From: Defluviicoccus sp. bin129
Lineage (GTDB): Bacteria > Pseudomonadota > Alphaproteobacteria > MPNO01
Length of the DNA: 40,883 bases
Assembly: GCA_002239065.1 (NCBI GenBank)
Contig: MPNO01000043.1
Span: 1-40,883, forward strand
Reading direction: 5' to 3'
Below the pieces are notes generated by a model that saw nothing but the letters and a program-made list of their open reading frames with translations, made no database searches and had not been told where the DNA came from. Positions within the stretch are counted from its first letter, which is position 1. Each line of letters starts with the position of its first letter. The position numbers were made by a program, and so were the translations under genes. This document shows positions 7,906-16,523 of this stretch, piece after piece.

Positions 7906-7934
7906 TTGTGGCGCCGCGCGATTTGGGCTATCGC
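7906..7934 (+). promoter_or_regulatory. Possible sigma70-type promoter for pucG
   Basis: TTGTGG (7906-7911) and TATCGC (7929-7934) are separated by 17 bp in the 132-bp gap between the divergent carbamate kinase and pucG starts. The -10 match is only partial, so this is suggestive. No operator palindrome is obvious in the gap. Confidence 0.25.
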
Positions 7935-7973
7935 CCCCTGTCGGAGAATTCAGATCCGGGGAAGACTGAACCC

Positions 7974-9212
7974 ATGCCGGAAGTATTCGGAGATCTCAAC
8001 CCGCCGCCGCGCCTGTTGATGGGGCCGGGCCCCATCAATGTCGATCCGCGCGTATTGCGGGCGATGTCGATGCCGATGCTGGGCCAGTTCGACCCCGTCT
8101 TCACCGGCTACATGAACGAGGTCATGGCGCTGTCGCGCCAGGTGTGGCGCACCGAGAACCACTGGTCGCTGCTGGTGGACGGCACCGCGCGCGCGGCGAT
8201 CGAGGCGATTCTGGTCTCGCTGATCGAACCGGGAGACCGCGTGCTGGTGCCGGTGTCGGGGCGGTTCGGACAGCTCCTCTGCGAGATCGCCGAGCGGGCC
8301 GGCGGCGATGTCCGCGTCATCGAGACCGAGTGGGGCACGGTGTTCTCCCCCGACCGGGTGGAGGAGGCGCTGCGACGGGACCGGCCCAAGCTGGTGGCGG
8401 CGGTGCATGGCGACACATCGAGCACCATGGCCCAGCCGCTCGACGAGATCGGCCCGCTGTGCCGGCGCTACGGCGCGCTGTTGTTCGTCGACGCCACGGC
8501 GACGCTCGGCGGGATGGCGCTGCCGGTCGACGAATGGCAGATCGACGCCGCCGCTTCCGGTCTCCAGAAGTGCCTGTCGGGGCCCTCCGGTTCGGCGCCC
8601 ATCACCTTCAACGAGCGGGCGGTCGAGGCGCTCCGTCCCCGGCACCACATCGAGCGGGGCATCCGGCCGGAAGGCATGGCCGAAGCGGAGGGCGCGCAGA
8701 TCCGGTCGAACTATTTCGACCTGCCGATGCTGATGGGCTACTGGAGCGAGATGCGGCTCAACCATCACACCGAGGCGACGACGATGCTCTACGGCGCCCG
8801 GGAGTGCTTCCGCATCGCCCTCCAGGAGGGGCTGGACGCGCGGTTCGCCCGCCACGCGCTGGTCGGGCGGGCGCTGGTCGCCGGGCTGCGGGCGATGGGG
8901 CTCGAGATCTTCGGCGACATCGACAACAAGATGGTCAACGTCACCGGAATCGTGATCCCCGATGGCGTCGACGGCGACCGGGTGATCCGCGCCATGCTGG
9001 ACGATTTCAGCATCGAGATCGGCACCTCCTTCGGGCCGCTGCGCGGCCGGATCTGGCGCATCGGGACGATGGCCTATAACTGCCGCAAGGACGCCGTGCT
9101 CACCACCCTTGCCGCTTTCGAGGCGACGCTTCGCCAGTGCGGCTATTGCGCCCCGCCCGGCGCGGGTATCGACGCGGCGCTCGCGGTGTTCCGGGAACCG
9201 GACGCCGGTTAG
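7974..9212 (+). CDS. pucG: (S)-ureidoglycine--glyoxylate aminotransferase
   Basis: This 412-residue class V PLP aminotransferase belongs to the alanine/serine/ureidoglycine--glyoxylate group. It shows LLMGPGPINVDPRVLRAM near the start, QFDPVF, the substrate-loop GDTSSTM, FVDATATLGG containing the PLP-binding Asp, SGLQKCLSGPSGSAPI with the Schiff-base lysine K199, and a C-terminal WRIGTMAYNCRKDAV. The N-Y/F-G-A-R/Y-N region and closing YNCRKD are like PucG (UGXT), which converts ureidoglycine plus glyoxylate to oxalurate plus glycine. The adjacent allG-fdrA-allH-carbamate kinase genes consume oxalurate, which supports PucG over plain alanine- or serine-glyoxylate aminotransferase. ATG 7974 follows a GGGGAAG-type ribosome binding site and fits family length. 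Probably cytosolic. Confidence 0.85.
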   Translation: MPEVFGDLNPPPRLLMGPGPINVDPRVLRAMSMPMLGQFDPVFTGYMNEVMALSRQVWRTENHWSLLVDGTARAAIEAILVSLIEPGDRVLVPVSGRFGQLLCEIAERAGGDVRVIETEWGTVFSPDRVEEALRRDRPKLVAAVHGDTSSTMAQPLDEIGPLCRRYGALLFVDATATLGGMALPVDEWQIDAAASGLQKCLSGPSGSAPITFNERAVEALRPRHHIERGIRPEGMAEAEGAQIRSNYFDLPMLMGYWSEMRLNHHTEATTMLYGARECFRIALQEGLDARFARHALVGRALVAGLRAMGLEIFGDIDNKMVNVTGIVIPDGVDGDRVIRAMLDDFSIEIGTSFGPLRGRIWRIGTMAYNCRKDAVLTTLAAFEATLRQCGYCAPPGAGIDAALAVFREPDAG

Positions 9213-9226
9213 GAGACGGTCCCGGT

Positions 9227-9934
9227 TTGCGGCGGTTCTACGAAAGGGCGAGCTCCGCGCCGGCGCAAGGCGGGTTCGGCGTGTTCCTCGACGACCGACC
9301 GGTGCGGACCCCCGGAAAGCGGCTGCTGGTCCTGCCGAGCGCCCCGCTCGCCGCAGCGGTCGCCGGGGAATGGTCCGTCCAGGGGGAGACTGTGGCGCCG
9401 ATATCGATGCCGCTCACCAGGCTCGCCAACACCGCGCTCGACATCGTGGGCGAGAAGCGGGACGAGGTGGTGGCGGAAATCGCCGGCTACGGCGAGACCG
9501 ATCTCGTCTGCTACCGCGTCGACCGGCCGGAGGAATTGCGGCGCCGCCAGCAGGCGGCCTGGGACCCGCTGGTGCAGTGGATCGCCGACGAATACGGCGC
9601 CCGGCTCGAGGTCACCACGGCGCTCGTCCCGACGCCGCAGCCGCGCGGGGCGGTGGACGCGCTGTGCCGGGCGGTGACCGGGTTCGACGACTTCGTGCTG
9701 GCGGCCTTCCAGCGCGCCACCGGAGCGCTCGGCTCGATCGTGCTGGCGCTCGCCATGACCGCCGGGCGGATCGGCGCCGAGGAGGCCTGGGCCGCGTCGC
9801 TGATCGACGAGAGCTACCAGGCCGATCGCTGGGGCGAGGACGGAGACGCCCGGGAGGCGCGCGAGATCGTGCGCCGCGAGCTCGACGCCGCCGACCGGTT
9901 CATCGCGCTGTGCCGGCCGGCCGCATCGTCGTGA
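9227..9934 (+). CDS. ATP12-family F1-ATPase assembly chaperone
   Basis: The 235-residue protein begins LRRFYERAS and continues [16 protein letters not shown], then [39 protein letters not shown] and [20 protein letters not shown]. This is the ATP12 family, known in mitochondria and alphaproteobacteria as the chaperone that binds the F1 alpha subunit during assembly. The start is TTG at 9227: AGGAGA lies ten bases upstream, the encoded L/M-R-R-F-Y is the usual family N-terminus, and upstream in-frame codons are inside pucG. It begins 15 bp after pucG and may be cotranscribed. Its end overlaps the convergent lipB by 35 bp. F0 genes lie 28 kb away. Confidence 0.88.
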   Translation: MRRFYERASSAPAQGGFGVFLDDRPVRTPGKRLLVLPSAPLAAAVAGEWSVQGETVAPISMPLTRLANTALDIVGEKRDEVVAEIAGYGETDLVCYRVDRPEELRRRQQAAWDPLVQWIADEYGARLEVTTALVPTPQPRGAVDALCRAVTGFDDFVLAAFQRATGALGSIVLALAMTAGRIGAEEAWAASLIDESYQADRWGEDGDAREAREIVRRELDAADRFIALCRPAASS

Positions 9935-10556
9935 CGGCGAAGGCGCCCGCGAAATTGCGCTTCAGCGCGTCGTCCACCTCCGCCATCGAGGCCGCGACGC
10001 CGAGCTCGGCGAGCGAGGTCACGCCGTGCTCGGCGATGCCGCAGGGCACGATCCCCGCGTAATGCGAGAGGTCCGGCGCGACGTTCAGCGACACCCCGTG
10101 ATAGCTGATCCAGTGGCGCAGGCGGAGGCCCACGGCCGCGATCTTGGCCTCGCCGCCGGGCCGCTCGACCCAGATTCCGACGCGCCCCTCTCGGCGCTCG
10201 CCCCTGACGCCGAACTCGGCGAGCGTGGCGATCAGCCAGGCCTCGATGGCACGCACGAAGCGGCGCACGTCGCGCCCGCGGCGGGCCAGGTCGAGCATCA
10301 GGTAGACCACGCGCTGGCCGGGCCCGTGATAGGTGAATTCGCCGCCCCGGCCGGTCGCATGCACCGGAAATCGCCCGGGCGCCAGCAGGTCGTCCTTGCG
10401 CGCCGAGGTGCCCGCGGTATAGAGCGGCGGGTGCTCCACCAGCCAGGCGAACTCGTCCGCCGTGCCGGCGTGGATGGCGGCGACCCGCTGCTCCATCCTG
10501 CGGACCGCGTCCGCATAGGGCTGGAGACCCGGCTCCACCGCCCATTCGACCGTCAT
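9900..10556 (-). CDS. lipB: Octanoyltransferase (lipoate biosynthesis)
   Basis: This 218-residue LipB transfers octanoyl from acyl-carrier protein to the lipoyl domains of 2-oxoacid dehydrogenases and the glycine cleavage H protein. It shows [35 protein letters not shown], the catalytic lysine in [18 protein letters not shown], and the acyl-thioester cysteine in [15 protein letters not shown] 10556 gives the usual short N-terminus (MTVEW); longer in-frame starts upstream would add an unlike arginine-rich leader. The gene is monocistronic and converges on the ATP12 gene, overlapping it by 35 bp. No lipA is visible. Confidence 0.95.
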   Translation of the reverse strand: MTVEWAVEPGLQPYADAVRRMEQRVAAIHAGTADEFAWLVEHPPLYTAGTSARKDDLLAPGRFPVHATGRGGEFTYHGPGQRVVYLMLDLARRGRDVRRFVRAIEAWLIATLAEFGVRGERREGRVGIWVERPGGEAKIAAVGLRLRHWISYHGVSLNVAPDLSHYAGIVPCGIAEHGVTSLAELGVAASMAEVDDALKRNFAGAFAVTTMRPAGTAR

Positions 10557-10658
10557 CGGCGATCCCCTGCGCTGTCGTGCGCCTTGCAGCGCGCACCGCA
10601 TTTTGCTATGCCCGCCCCGCGTAATCTGGCCATCGCTGGGCCAGAGTCCAACAACGAT

Positions 10659-10745
10659 GCGGTCGTGGCGGAACTGGTAGACGCGCAGCGTTGAGGTCGC
10701 TGTGGGAGCAATCCCGTGGAAGTTCGAGTCTTCTCGACCGCACCA
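10659..10745 (+). tRNA. tRNA-Leu (anticodon GAG)
   Basis: The 87-nt class II tRNA has acceptor arms GCGGTCG (10659-10665) and CGACCGC (10735-10741) pairing perfectly, discriminator A, and an encoded CCA at 10743-10745. The anticodon arm is CAGCG-TTGAGGT-CGCTG, putting GAG at positions 34-36, which reads CUC/CUU leucine codons. The long variable arm GTGGGAGCAATCCCGTGG and the T-loop TTCGAGT are as expected for tRNA-Leu. Confidence 0.97.
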
Positions 10746-10751
10746 TTTCGC

Positions 10752-10780
10752 CGGGCCCGCCCAGAAGATGGGCGGGCCCG
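10752..10780 (+). terminator. Strong hairpin after tRNA-Leu
   Basis: CGGGCCCGCCCA (10752-10763) and TGGGCGGGCCCG (10769-10780) form a perfect 12-bp stem with a GAAGA loop, six bases after the tRNA. Only CTCCGTTTCC follows, so the U-tract is weak. It could terminate the tRNA transcript or protect its 3' end. It is also the leader of mgtE, but no M-box-like architecture was seen. Confidence 0.6.
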
Positions 10781-10816
10781 CTCCGTTTCCGGCTAAGAGG
10801 CCCTTCGGAGGCTGAC

Positions 10817-12214
10817 ATGATCCAGTCGCAGGACGTCGCGGCGCAGGCCGGCGACGGGGCCGTGCCTGCCGGTTTGGTCGGGCTCGACCCGGCGGTCGCG
10901 CGCGCGGTGATCGATGCGCTCGAGACCGGCCGCGAGGAGCGCGCGTCGGCGCTGGTGGGCGCGCTTCACTTCGCCGAGGTGGCCGACCTCCTGGAACAGC
11001 TCAACCCCGACCACCGCGCCCAGGTGGTCGACATCCTGATGCCGGCCTTTCCGCCGCAGATCCTGCCCGAGCTCGTCGACGCCGTCTTCGCGGACATCGC
11101 GGCGCGCCTCGGCACCCGGCGCCTGGCGAGCGCGATCGCCGGGCTCGAATCCGACGACGCGCTGTTGCTGATCTCCGCGCTCGACGAGGTCCAGCAGCGC
11201 CAGGTGATGGAGGCGATCCCGGACGCCCTGCGCAATGCGCTGGAGCAGGGGCTGGCCTATCCCGAGGACAGCGCGGGCCGGCTGATGCAGCGCGACCTCG
11301 TCGCGGTGCCGACCTTCTGGACCGTGGGCGAGACCATCGACTATCTGCGCGAGGCCGACAGCCTGCCCGACGACTTTTACGACATCTTCGTGGTCGATCC
11401 CGGCCACCGCCCGGTCGGGGTGGTCGCCCTCAGCCACGTGCTGCGCACCCGGCGCCCGGTGCCGATGCGCGAGCTGTCGCGCCGCGAGGTGGCGACCGTA
11501 CCGGTCGGCATGGACCAGGAAGAGGTCGCCTACGCCTTCGCCCAGAAGGACCTGGTCTCGGCTCCCGTGGTCGACGATGTCGGGCGGCTGATCGGGGTGA
11601 TCACCGTCGACGACATCGTCGACGTCATCCACCAGGAGGCGGAGGAGGACCTGATGCGCCTCGGCGGCGTCTCGGAGACCGATATCTACGAGGCCGTCAT
11701 CGACACCGGAAAGGCGCGGTTCTCCTGGCTCTTCGTCAACCTGGTGACGGCGATTCTCGCCTCCGTCGTGATCGGGCTGTTCGAGGCCACGATCGCCCAG
11801 ATCGTCATCCTCGCGGTGCTGATGCCGATCGCCGCCTCGATGGGCGGCAATGCCGGCACCCAGTCGCTGACCGTCGCGGTGCGCGCGATCGCGATGCGCG
11901 ACCTGACCTCGGCCAATGCCTGGCGGGTGCTGTCGAAGGAAGGGCTGGTCGGGCTGCTGAACGGGGTGCTGTTCGCGCTCATCGTCGGCATCGTCGCCTG
12001 GGTCTGGTCGGGCGATCTGTCGATCGGCCTGGTGATGGCCGCGGCGATGGCGATCACCATGGTGATCGCCGGGCTCGCCGGCACGGCGATCCCGTTCTGC
12101 CTGTCCCGCACCGCGATCGACCCGGCGATCGCATCCGGCGTGCTGCTGACCACGATCACCGACGCGATCGCCTTCTTCGCCTTTCTCGGGCTGGCGGCAT
12201 GGTGGCTGCTCTGA
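10817..12214 (+). CDS. mgtE: MgtE-type magnesium transporter
   Basis: The 465-residue protein follows MgtE order. An N-terminal alpha-superhelical domain (about 25-140) includes [21 protein letters not shown]. Two CBS domains (about 150-275) include [19 protein letters not shown] and [23 protein letters not shown] plug helix leads to five membrane helices. The signature [20 protein letters not shown] lies at the start of the second membrane helix. The channel imports Mg2+ and closes when the cytosolic domains bind Mg2+. ATG 10817 has CGGAGG upstream. It stands alone between the tRNA hairpin and the PuuE-like gene. Confidence 0.93.
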   Translation: MIQSQDVAAQAGDGAVPAGLVGLDPAVARAVIDALETGREERASALVGALHFAEVADLLEQLNPDHRAQVVDILMPAFPPQILPELVDAVFADIAARLGTRRLASAIAGLESDDALLLISALDEVQQRQVMEAIPDALRNALEQGLAYPEDSAGRLMQRDLVAVPTFWTVGETIDYLREADSLPDDFYDIFVVDPGHRPVGVVALSHVLRTRRPVPMRELSRREVATVPVGMDQEEVAYAFAQKDLVSAPVVDDVGRLIGVITVDDIVDVIHQEAEEDLMRLGGVSETDIYEAVIDTGKARFSWLFVNLVTAILASVVIGLFEATIAQIVILAVLMPIAASMGGNAGTQSLTVAVRAIAMRDLTSANAWRVLSKEGLVGLLNGVLFALIVGIVAWVWSGDLSIGLVMAAAMAITMVIAGLAGTAIPFCLSRTAIDPAIASGVLLTTITDAIAFFAFLGLAAWWLL

Positions 12215-12268
12215 CCGCGGCGTCGCCTTTGTGAAAGAATGGGAAGAGCCGAAGGGGAGGGGCGTGGG

Positions 12269-13105
12269 ATGACCAACTCGGAGCCACCGCGGGGCTGGCC
12301 GGCGGGGCGCAGGATCGCGGTTTCCTTCAACATCATGTGCGAGGCCTGGACCGACGACGCGGCGCCCGGCGTGGGGCCGATGGGCAACCCGCTCAAGCCC
12401 GGCTTTCCGGATACCCAGGCGCGGTCATGGGCGCTCTACGGCATGCAGGTGGGCGCCTGGCGGCTGCTCGACATCGTCGCCGAGGCGGGCATCCCCTGCA
12501 CCACCTATGCCAGCGGCATGATCGCCGAACGCTGGCCCGAGCTGTTGCGGCGCATCGACGCCGACGGCCATCCGGTCGGCGCCCATGCCTGGGCGCAGAA
12601 CCTGCTCCCGGTCTATCAGGACCGCGAGACCGAGGAGCGGGATCTGGTTCGCGGGATCGAGGCGTTCGAAGCCTGCATCCGCAAGCGCCCGGAGGGATTC
12701 GTCAGCCCGCGCGCCACCAGCAGCGAGAACACCGCCGAGCTTCTCGCCAGGCACGGGTTCCGCTGGACCCTGGACGCGTTCGACGCCGACCTGCCCTATC
12801 TGACCCGGACCGCGGCGGGTCCGCTCGCCTGCGTGCCGGTCACGATGGACATCAACGACCTCCCGATCGCGCTGCGCTACGGCCACGAGCCCGAGGCGTT
12901 CACAAGGCGGCTCGCCCGCATCCTCGACCGCTGGCACGAGATCGGCAGCCCGCTCGCGACCATCGACGTCACCGCGCATGCCCATGTGTTCGGCCGCCCG
13001 GCCGGCGCCATCGAGTTCAAGGCCGCCATCGACATGGTCAAGCGGCTCGACTGGGTGTGGATTGCCACCCACGAACAGCTGGCCGAGCTGGCCTTCCTGG
13101 CGTGA
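12269..13105 (+). CDS. PuuE-like polysaccharide deacetylase-family hydrolase
   Basis: The 278-residue protein has the NodB/polysaccharide-deacetylase fold in the cofactor-independent allantoinase (PuuE) style: SFNIMCEAW at strand 1, ALYGMQVGAWRLLDIV, GIPCTTYASGMIAERWPEL, GHPVGAHAW, then DAFDADLPYL, MDINDLPIALRYG and HAHVFGRPAGAIEF. These match the order of PuuE blocks (YGSRAGVWR, HG-R/W, DDLPYW, LDTNDM, H-x-R-x-x-GRPAR). Several positions differ, including the acidic N-x-E-x-G turn, so substrate is uncertain. Allantoin would fit the ureide genes at 3-9 kb, but a deacetylase or another amidohydrolase is possible. ATG 12269 follows GAAGGGGAGGGG. The stop overlaps the next gene as GTGA. Confidence 0.72.
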   Translation: MTNSEPPRGWPAGRRIAVSFNIMCEAWTDDAAPGVGPMGNPLKPGFPDTQARSWALYGMQVGAWRLLDIVAEAGIPCTTYASGMIAERWPELLRRIDADGHPVGAHAWAQNLLPVYQDRETEERDLVRGIEAFEACIRKRPEGFVSPRATSSENTAELLARHGFRWTLDAFDADLPYLTRTAAGPLACVPVTMDINDLPIALRYGHEPEAFTRRLARILDRWHEIGSPLATIDVTAHAHVFGRPAGAIEFKAAIDMVKRLDWVWIATHEQLAELAFLA

Positions 13106-14052
13106 CCGGGCGGGCCGAAATTCCGGTCCATGTGCTCGCCGGTTTCCTGGGGAGCGGAAAGACGACGCTGCTCAACCGGCTGCTCGCCTCGCCCGCGCTC
13201 GGCGACAGCGCGGTGATCGTCAACGAGTTCGGCGAAGTGGCCGTCGACCATGCCTTGATCACCGAGGCGGCCGAGGAGACGATGATCCTGAACAGCGGCT
13301 GCATCTGCTGTTCGATCCGCGGCGACCTCGTCGATTCGCTCTCCGACCTCGCCGGGCGGCGGCGGGCGGGGCTGGTGCCGTCCTTCTCGCGGGTCATCGT
13401 CGAGACCACGGGGCTCGCCGATCCCGGCCCCATCCTCCAGACCCTGTCGACCGATCCGGCGCTTGCCGGCCGGTTCCGGGCGGGTTCGGTGACCGCCACG
13501 GTCGATGCGGTCAACGGCAGCTCGCAGATCGACCGCCACGGCGAGGCGCGCCGCCAGATCGCGGCGGCCGACCGGATCGTGCTGACCAAGCTCGACATCG
13601 CCGGGCCTGGCGCCGAGGCGGCGCTGGCCCAAACCGTGGCGCGCATCAACCCGACCGCCCCGGTGATGCCGGGCGCGGCGGTCGATGCCGGGACGCTGAC
13701 GGCGCCGGCGAGTCCGGTCCCGGGACGGATCGGCGACGCCGGGCACGGCTCGCATCGCGGCATCGCGGCTCATTGTTTGGTCGTCGAGCGGCCGCTACGC
13801 TGGGCCGGGTTCGTGCGCTGGCTCGATTCGCTGACCGCGCTCCGCGGGGCCGACGTGCTGCGGATCAAGGGGGTGGTGCATACCCGGGAATTCGATTTTC
13901 CCGTCGCGGTGAACGGGATCCATCACCTGCTGCATCCCCCGTTGGCGCTGGAGGCGTGGCCCGACGGGCGGGCCGAGACGCGGCTCGTGGTCATCGCCGA
14001 GGGGATCGACCGGATCGATCTCCGGCGCGGGCTCGAAGCGGCCGGCGCGTAA
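13102..14052 (+). CDS. COG0523/CobW-family GTPase (putative metallochaperone)
   Basis: The 316-residue G3E GTPase has the Walker A GFLGSGKTT (residues 14-22), a switch region NEFGEVAVDH, the metal-binding GCICC motif (cysteines 67, 69, 70) and V-L-T-K-L-D for guanine recognition. A smaller CobW C-terminal domain follows (about 225-310) with WAGFVRWLDSL and VLRIKGVV. Family members deliver zinc, cobalt or other metals to client enzymes in the cytosol. The GTG start at 13102 overlaps the PuuE-like gene stop (GTGA), and the LVIVD gene begins 18 bp downstream. The coupling suggests one neighbour is a metal-dependent client. No Zur site was recognised, so metal identity is open. Confidence 0.9.
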   Translation: MTGRAEIPVHVLAGFLGSGKTTLLNRLLASPALGDSAVIVNEFGEVAVDHALITEAAEETMILNSGCICCSIRGDLVDSLSDLAGRRRAGLVPSFSRVIVETTGLADPGPILQTLSTDPALAGRFRAGSVTATVDAVNGSSQIDRHGEARRQIAAADRIVLTKLDIAGPGAEAALAQTVARINPTAPVMPGAAVDAGTLTAPASPVPGRIGDAGHGSHRGIAAHCLVVERPLRWAGFVRWLDSLTALRGADVLRIKGVVHTREFDFPVAVNGIHHLLHPPLALEAWPDGRAETRLVVIAEGIDRIDLRRGLEAAGA

Positions 14053-14070
14053 GCAGAAAGGGAGCAAGGA

Positions 14071-15315
14071 ATGAGCCGGGACGAAGCGCACAACATGACG
14101 CTGATCGCCCACGATCCGCTGGCCGGCTGGGGCGGCATGGGCGAGGGGATGGTGATCCAGGAGGCCTCCGGCGGGCGGCGCGTCCTGTGGCTCGCCCATG
14201 AAGGGCCGCCCAAGAATTTCACCGGCGTCGACGTGACCGACCCGGCCAACCCCCGGGTGATCGTCCAGACCGACCTCGCGCACAACAACATGCGGTCCAA
14301 CTCGCTCGACCTGGTGGGCGACATCATGGCGGTCGCCTACCAGACGCGGGGGCCGGGCGGGCTGATGGACCCCGGCTTCGGCCTCGAGCCGGCGGGGATC
14401 GAGCTGTTCGACGTGAGCACCCCCGAATCGCCCCGCACCATCGGCTTCTTCGACTGTTCCGGGCCGCATTCGATGGGGGTGCACCAGCTCTGGTTCGCCG
14501 ACGGCAGGTACATCCATTTCTCCGGCGGAGCGCCCGATTTCGAGCCCACACACCCGGCCGATTCCCAGTTCTACCGCTCGATCGACGTGTCCGATCCGAC
14601 CAAACCGGTCGAAATCGGCCGCTGGTGGCTGCCCGGAACCAGGGTCGGCGACGACGCGCCGCCGCCCAAGCGCCATCCGACCTACGACATCGGCATGCGG
14701 GCGCACAACACCAACGTCTATCCCGAGCGTCCCGACCGGGTCTATCTCGCCTATATCGACGGCGGCATCCACATCCTCGACATCGCCGACATGGCGAACC
14801 CCAAATCGGTCGGCCAGTGGAACCCGCACCCGCCGCAGAACGGCTTCAGCCATACCGTGCTGCCGCTGTTCGACCGCGACCTGCTGGTGGTCTCGGACGA
14901 ATGCATCCTCGACGCCGGGCGGGACTGGCCCAAGCTCACCTGGGTGCTCGACGCGCGGGACGAGAGCAATCTGGTGCCCATCTCGACCCTTCCGCTGCCC
15001 CCCGTCGAGGAATTCAGCGAGCGCGGCGGGCGCTACGGATCGCACAACATCCACGAGAACCAGCCCGGCTCGTTCTCCTCCGACACGCTGATCTTCGGCA
15101 CCTATTTCAACGGCGGCATCCGGGTGCACGACATCGCCGACCCCTACCGGCCGGAAGAGGTCGCCTATTACGTGCCGGCGGCACCCGAGGGGTCGCGCGC
15201 CGGCGCCGCCCAGCTCAACGACGTGTTCGTCGACGAGAACGGCCTGGTCTACACGGTCGACCGGTTTACCGGCGGGCTCTACGTGCTGGAGCTCGATATC
15301 CGAGGCGCGGCATAG
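14071..15315 (+). CDS. LVIVD-repeat beta-propeller protein
   Basis: The 414-residue protein is built from repeats of the LVIVD type, each pairing a D-V-x-x-P-x-x-P turn with a hydrophobic strand: GVDVTDPANPRVI, LFDVSTPESPRTIGFF, SIDVSDPTKPVEIGRWW, ILDIADMANPKSVGQW and VHDIADPYRPEEVAYYV. This predicts a propeller of about seven blades. It lacks a clear signal peptide, unlike many extracellular LVIVD proteins, and is rich in histidine and acidic residues (HSMGVHQLWF, SHNIHENQP). ATG 14071 follows GGGAGCAAGGA, and it is third in the unit with the PuuE-like gene and the GTPase. Function is unknown; a metal-binding or enzymatic propeller is a guess. The 3' end overlaps the convergent gene by 37 bp. 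Confidence 0.75.
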   Translation: MSRDEAHNMTLIAHDPLAGWGGMGEGMVIQEASGGRRVLWLAHEGPPKNFTGVDVTDPANPRVIVQTDLAHNNMRSNSLDLVGDIMAVAYQTRGPGGLMDPGFGLEPAGIELFDVSTPESPRTIGFFDCSGPHSMGVHQLWFADGRYIHFSGGAPDFEPTHPADSQFYRSIDVSDPTKPVEIGRWWLPGTRVGDDAPPPKRHPTYDIGMRAHNTNVYPERPDRVYLAYIDGGIHILDIADMANPKSVGQWNPHPPQNGFSHTVLPLFDRDLLVVSDECILDAGRDWPKLTWVLDARDESNLVPISTLPLPPVEEFSERGGRYGSHNIHENQPGSFSSDTLIFGTYFNGGIRVHDIADPYRPEEVAYYVPAAPEGSRAGAAQLNDVFVDENGLVYTVDRFTGGLYVLELDIRGAA

Positions 15316-15980
15316 GCTTCGATCCCGCGCGCCTTGAAAGGGCCGGACGGGATCGAGACCCCGTCGGCGAAGCGCTCGAACAGAGGGGGCAGGCCGAGCG
15401 AAGCGATCTCCGCGTCGGGCGGGCAGCGGGTCACCGCCACCCCGGCGGCGGCGAGCCGGGCGAGCTCGTCCTCGCGGCCGGGCCGGGGGGCGGTCCGGCC
15501 CTCGATCTCGACGGCGAGCGCCCCGCCGCCGGTCCAGAAGACGCAGTCGCAGCGGATCATGCGGCCCTCCGCCGCGAGGAAGCCGCGCGGCAGCGGGCGC
15601 GGCGCGGCGAAGACGAAGGCCCGATGGTCGAACAGGTCGCGCAGCGTTCCGAGCCTTTCGGTCAGCGCCACTGCGTCGGCCTCGACCTGCTCACGGACAT
15701 GGGCGAAGTAACGCCGCAGGAAGGCGGCCTGCGGTTTCGACCAGGGATCGGCGCGGGCGAGCGCGTCGTCTTCGATCTGGCGCAGCTCTTCGTCCGGCGA
15801 GCCGCGCGACGGAAGCGGGATCGCGTATTGCCCGTCCTGCAGGCGGAGCGGCGCGTTCGCCGACCGGTCGATGACGACATGCGGCACCGTGCAGCGAACC
15901 AGGCCGTCGGGCCCCTCCTCGATCCAGCCGTCCCGCCAGCCTGCGCAGCCATAGGGGACGATCAGCCGGTCCGCCGGCAT
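15279..15980 (-). CDS. Uncharacterised protein with a restriction-endonuclease-like C-terminal motif
   Basis: I do not recognise a named family for this 233-residue protein. The C-terminal third resembles the PD-(D/E)xK fold of Vsr/DUF559-type nucleases: CDCVFW (D145), then ALAVEIEGR (E158 and E160), then a helix with D-E-L-A-R-L and GVAVTRCPPDAEI, which matches the strand that usually reads G-x-x-V-x-R. The third acidic residue is E-x-E rather than E-x-K. The N-terminal half is basic and tryptophan-rich without membrane segments. ATG 15980 lies 4 nt after the Rid-family gene stop, so the two are cotranscribed. The 3' end overlaps the LVIVD gene. Nuclease activity is inferred from the pattern only. 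Confidence 0.6.
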   Translation of the reverse strand: MPADRLIVPYGCAGWRDGWIEEGPDGLVRCTVPHVVIDRSANAPLRLQDGQYAIPLPSRGSPDEELRQIEDDALARADPWSKPQAAFLRRYFAHVREQVEADAVALTERLGTLRDLFDHRAFVFAAPRPLPRGFLAAEGRMIRCDCVFWTGGGALAVEIEGRTAPRPGREDELARLAAAGVAVTRCPPDAEIASLGLPPLFERFADGVSIPSGPFKARGIEAYAAPRISSSST

Positions 15981-15984
15981 CGGG

Positions 15985-16410
15985 TCAATCGACGACCGCG
16001 ATCGCGTTGATCTCGACCAGGCAGCGCGGGTCGGTGGCGAGCTCGACCACCTGGACGGTGGTGGTGGTCGGCTTGCTGTCGCCGAAATACTCCGCCCAGA
16101 CCCTGTTGAGAGAATCCTGGTCGCCGAGGTCGGTCACGAAGCGGTTGGCGCTGACGACGTCGGAGAAGTCGGCACCCACCGCCTCCAGGCTGCGCCGCAG
16201 CTGGTCGAGCGCGGCGCGCGACTGGCCTTCCATGTCCGTCGGCATGGCGTCGAACTCTTCCGGGCGGTGCGGGTGGTGGTGGTACACCGGCGCCGCCGTC
16301 ACCCCGGCGAGGAACACCGTCCTGCCGCCGGCGACGGTTATCGCGGGCGCGTAGGGCATCCACATGTCGGGCGCGTCGGGCCAGTGCACGTGCTCGATCG
16401 TCTTGGCCAT
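15985..16410 (-). CDS. Rid-family (YjgF/YER057c) protein
   Basis: The 141-residue protein has the Rid chorismate-mutase-like fold: a strand T-V-F-L-A-G-V, M-E-G-Q-S-R-A-A-L-D-Q-L helix, GADFSDVVSANRFVTD, and a C-terminal VEINAIAVV. In RidA proper, an arginine before the last strand (P-x-x-R-S) binds the imine substrate. Here the position reads in a KPTTTTVQVV stretch without that arginine, so this belongs with Rid subfamilies lacking deaminase activity, often found beside catabolic enzymes. ATG 16410 follows GGAGACAAGG. It heads a two-gene unit with the uncharacterised protein and is divergent from the thiamine-diphosphate enzyme across 113 bp, suggesting shared control. Confidence 0.85.
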   Translation of the reverse strand: MAKTIEHVHWPDAPDMWMPYAPAITVAGGRTVFLAGVTAAPVYHHHPHRPEEFDAMPTDMEGQSRAALDQLRRSLEAVGADFSDVVSANRFVTDLGDQDSLNRVWAEYFGDSKPTTTTVQVVELATDPRCLVEINAIAVVD

Positions 16411-16523
16411 CCTTGTCTCCCCTCGTCATCCGGCGCATGCACGGGACTATATGGGAGCCGGGCCGGCTTGGCAGCCCGCCGACGGCCCGCCAAACTGGCG
16501 CCTCCCGGCCAGAGGAGACGGCG

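Noticed and set aside
10746..10816. Mg2+ riboswitch (M-box) upstream of mgtE
   Set aside because: Only one simple 12-bp hairpin is present and it sits directly after the tRNA; the gap is too short for an M-box.
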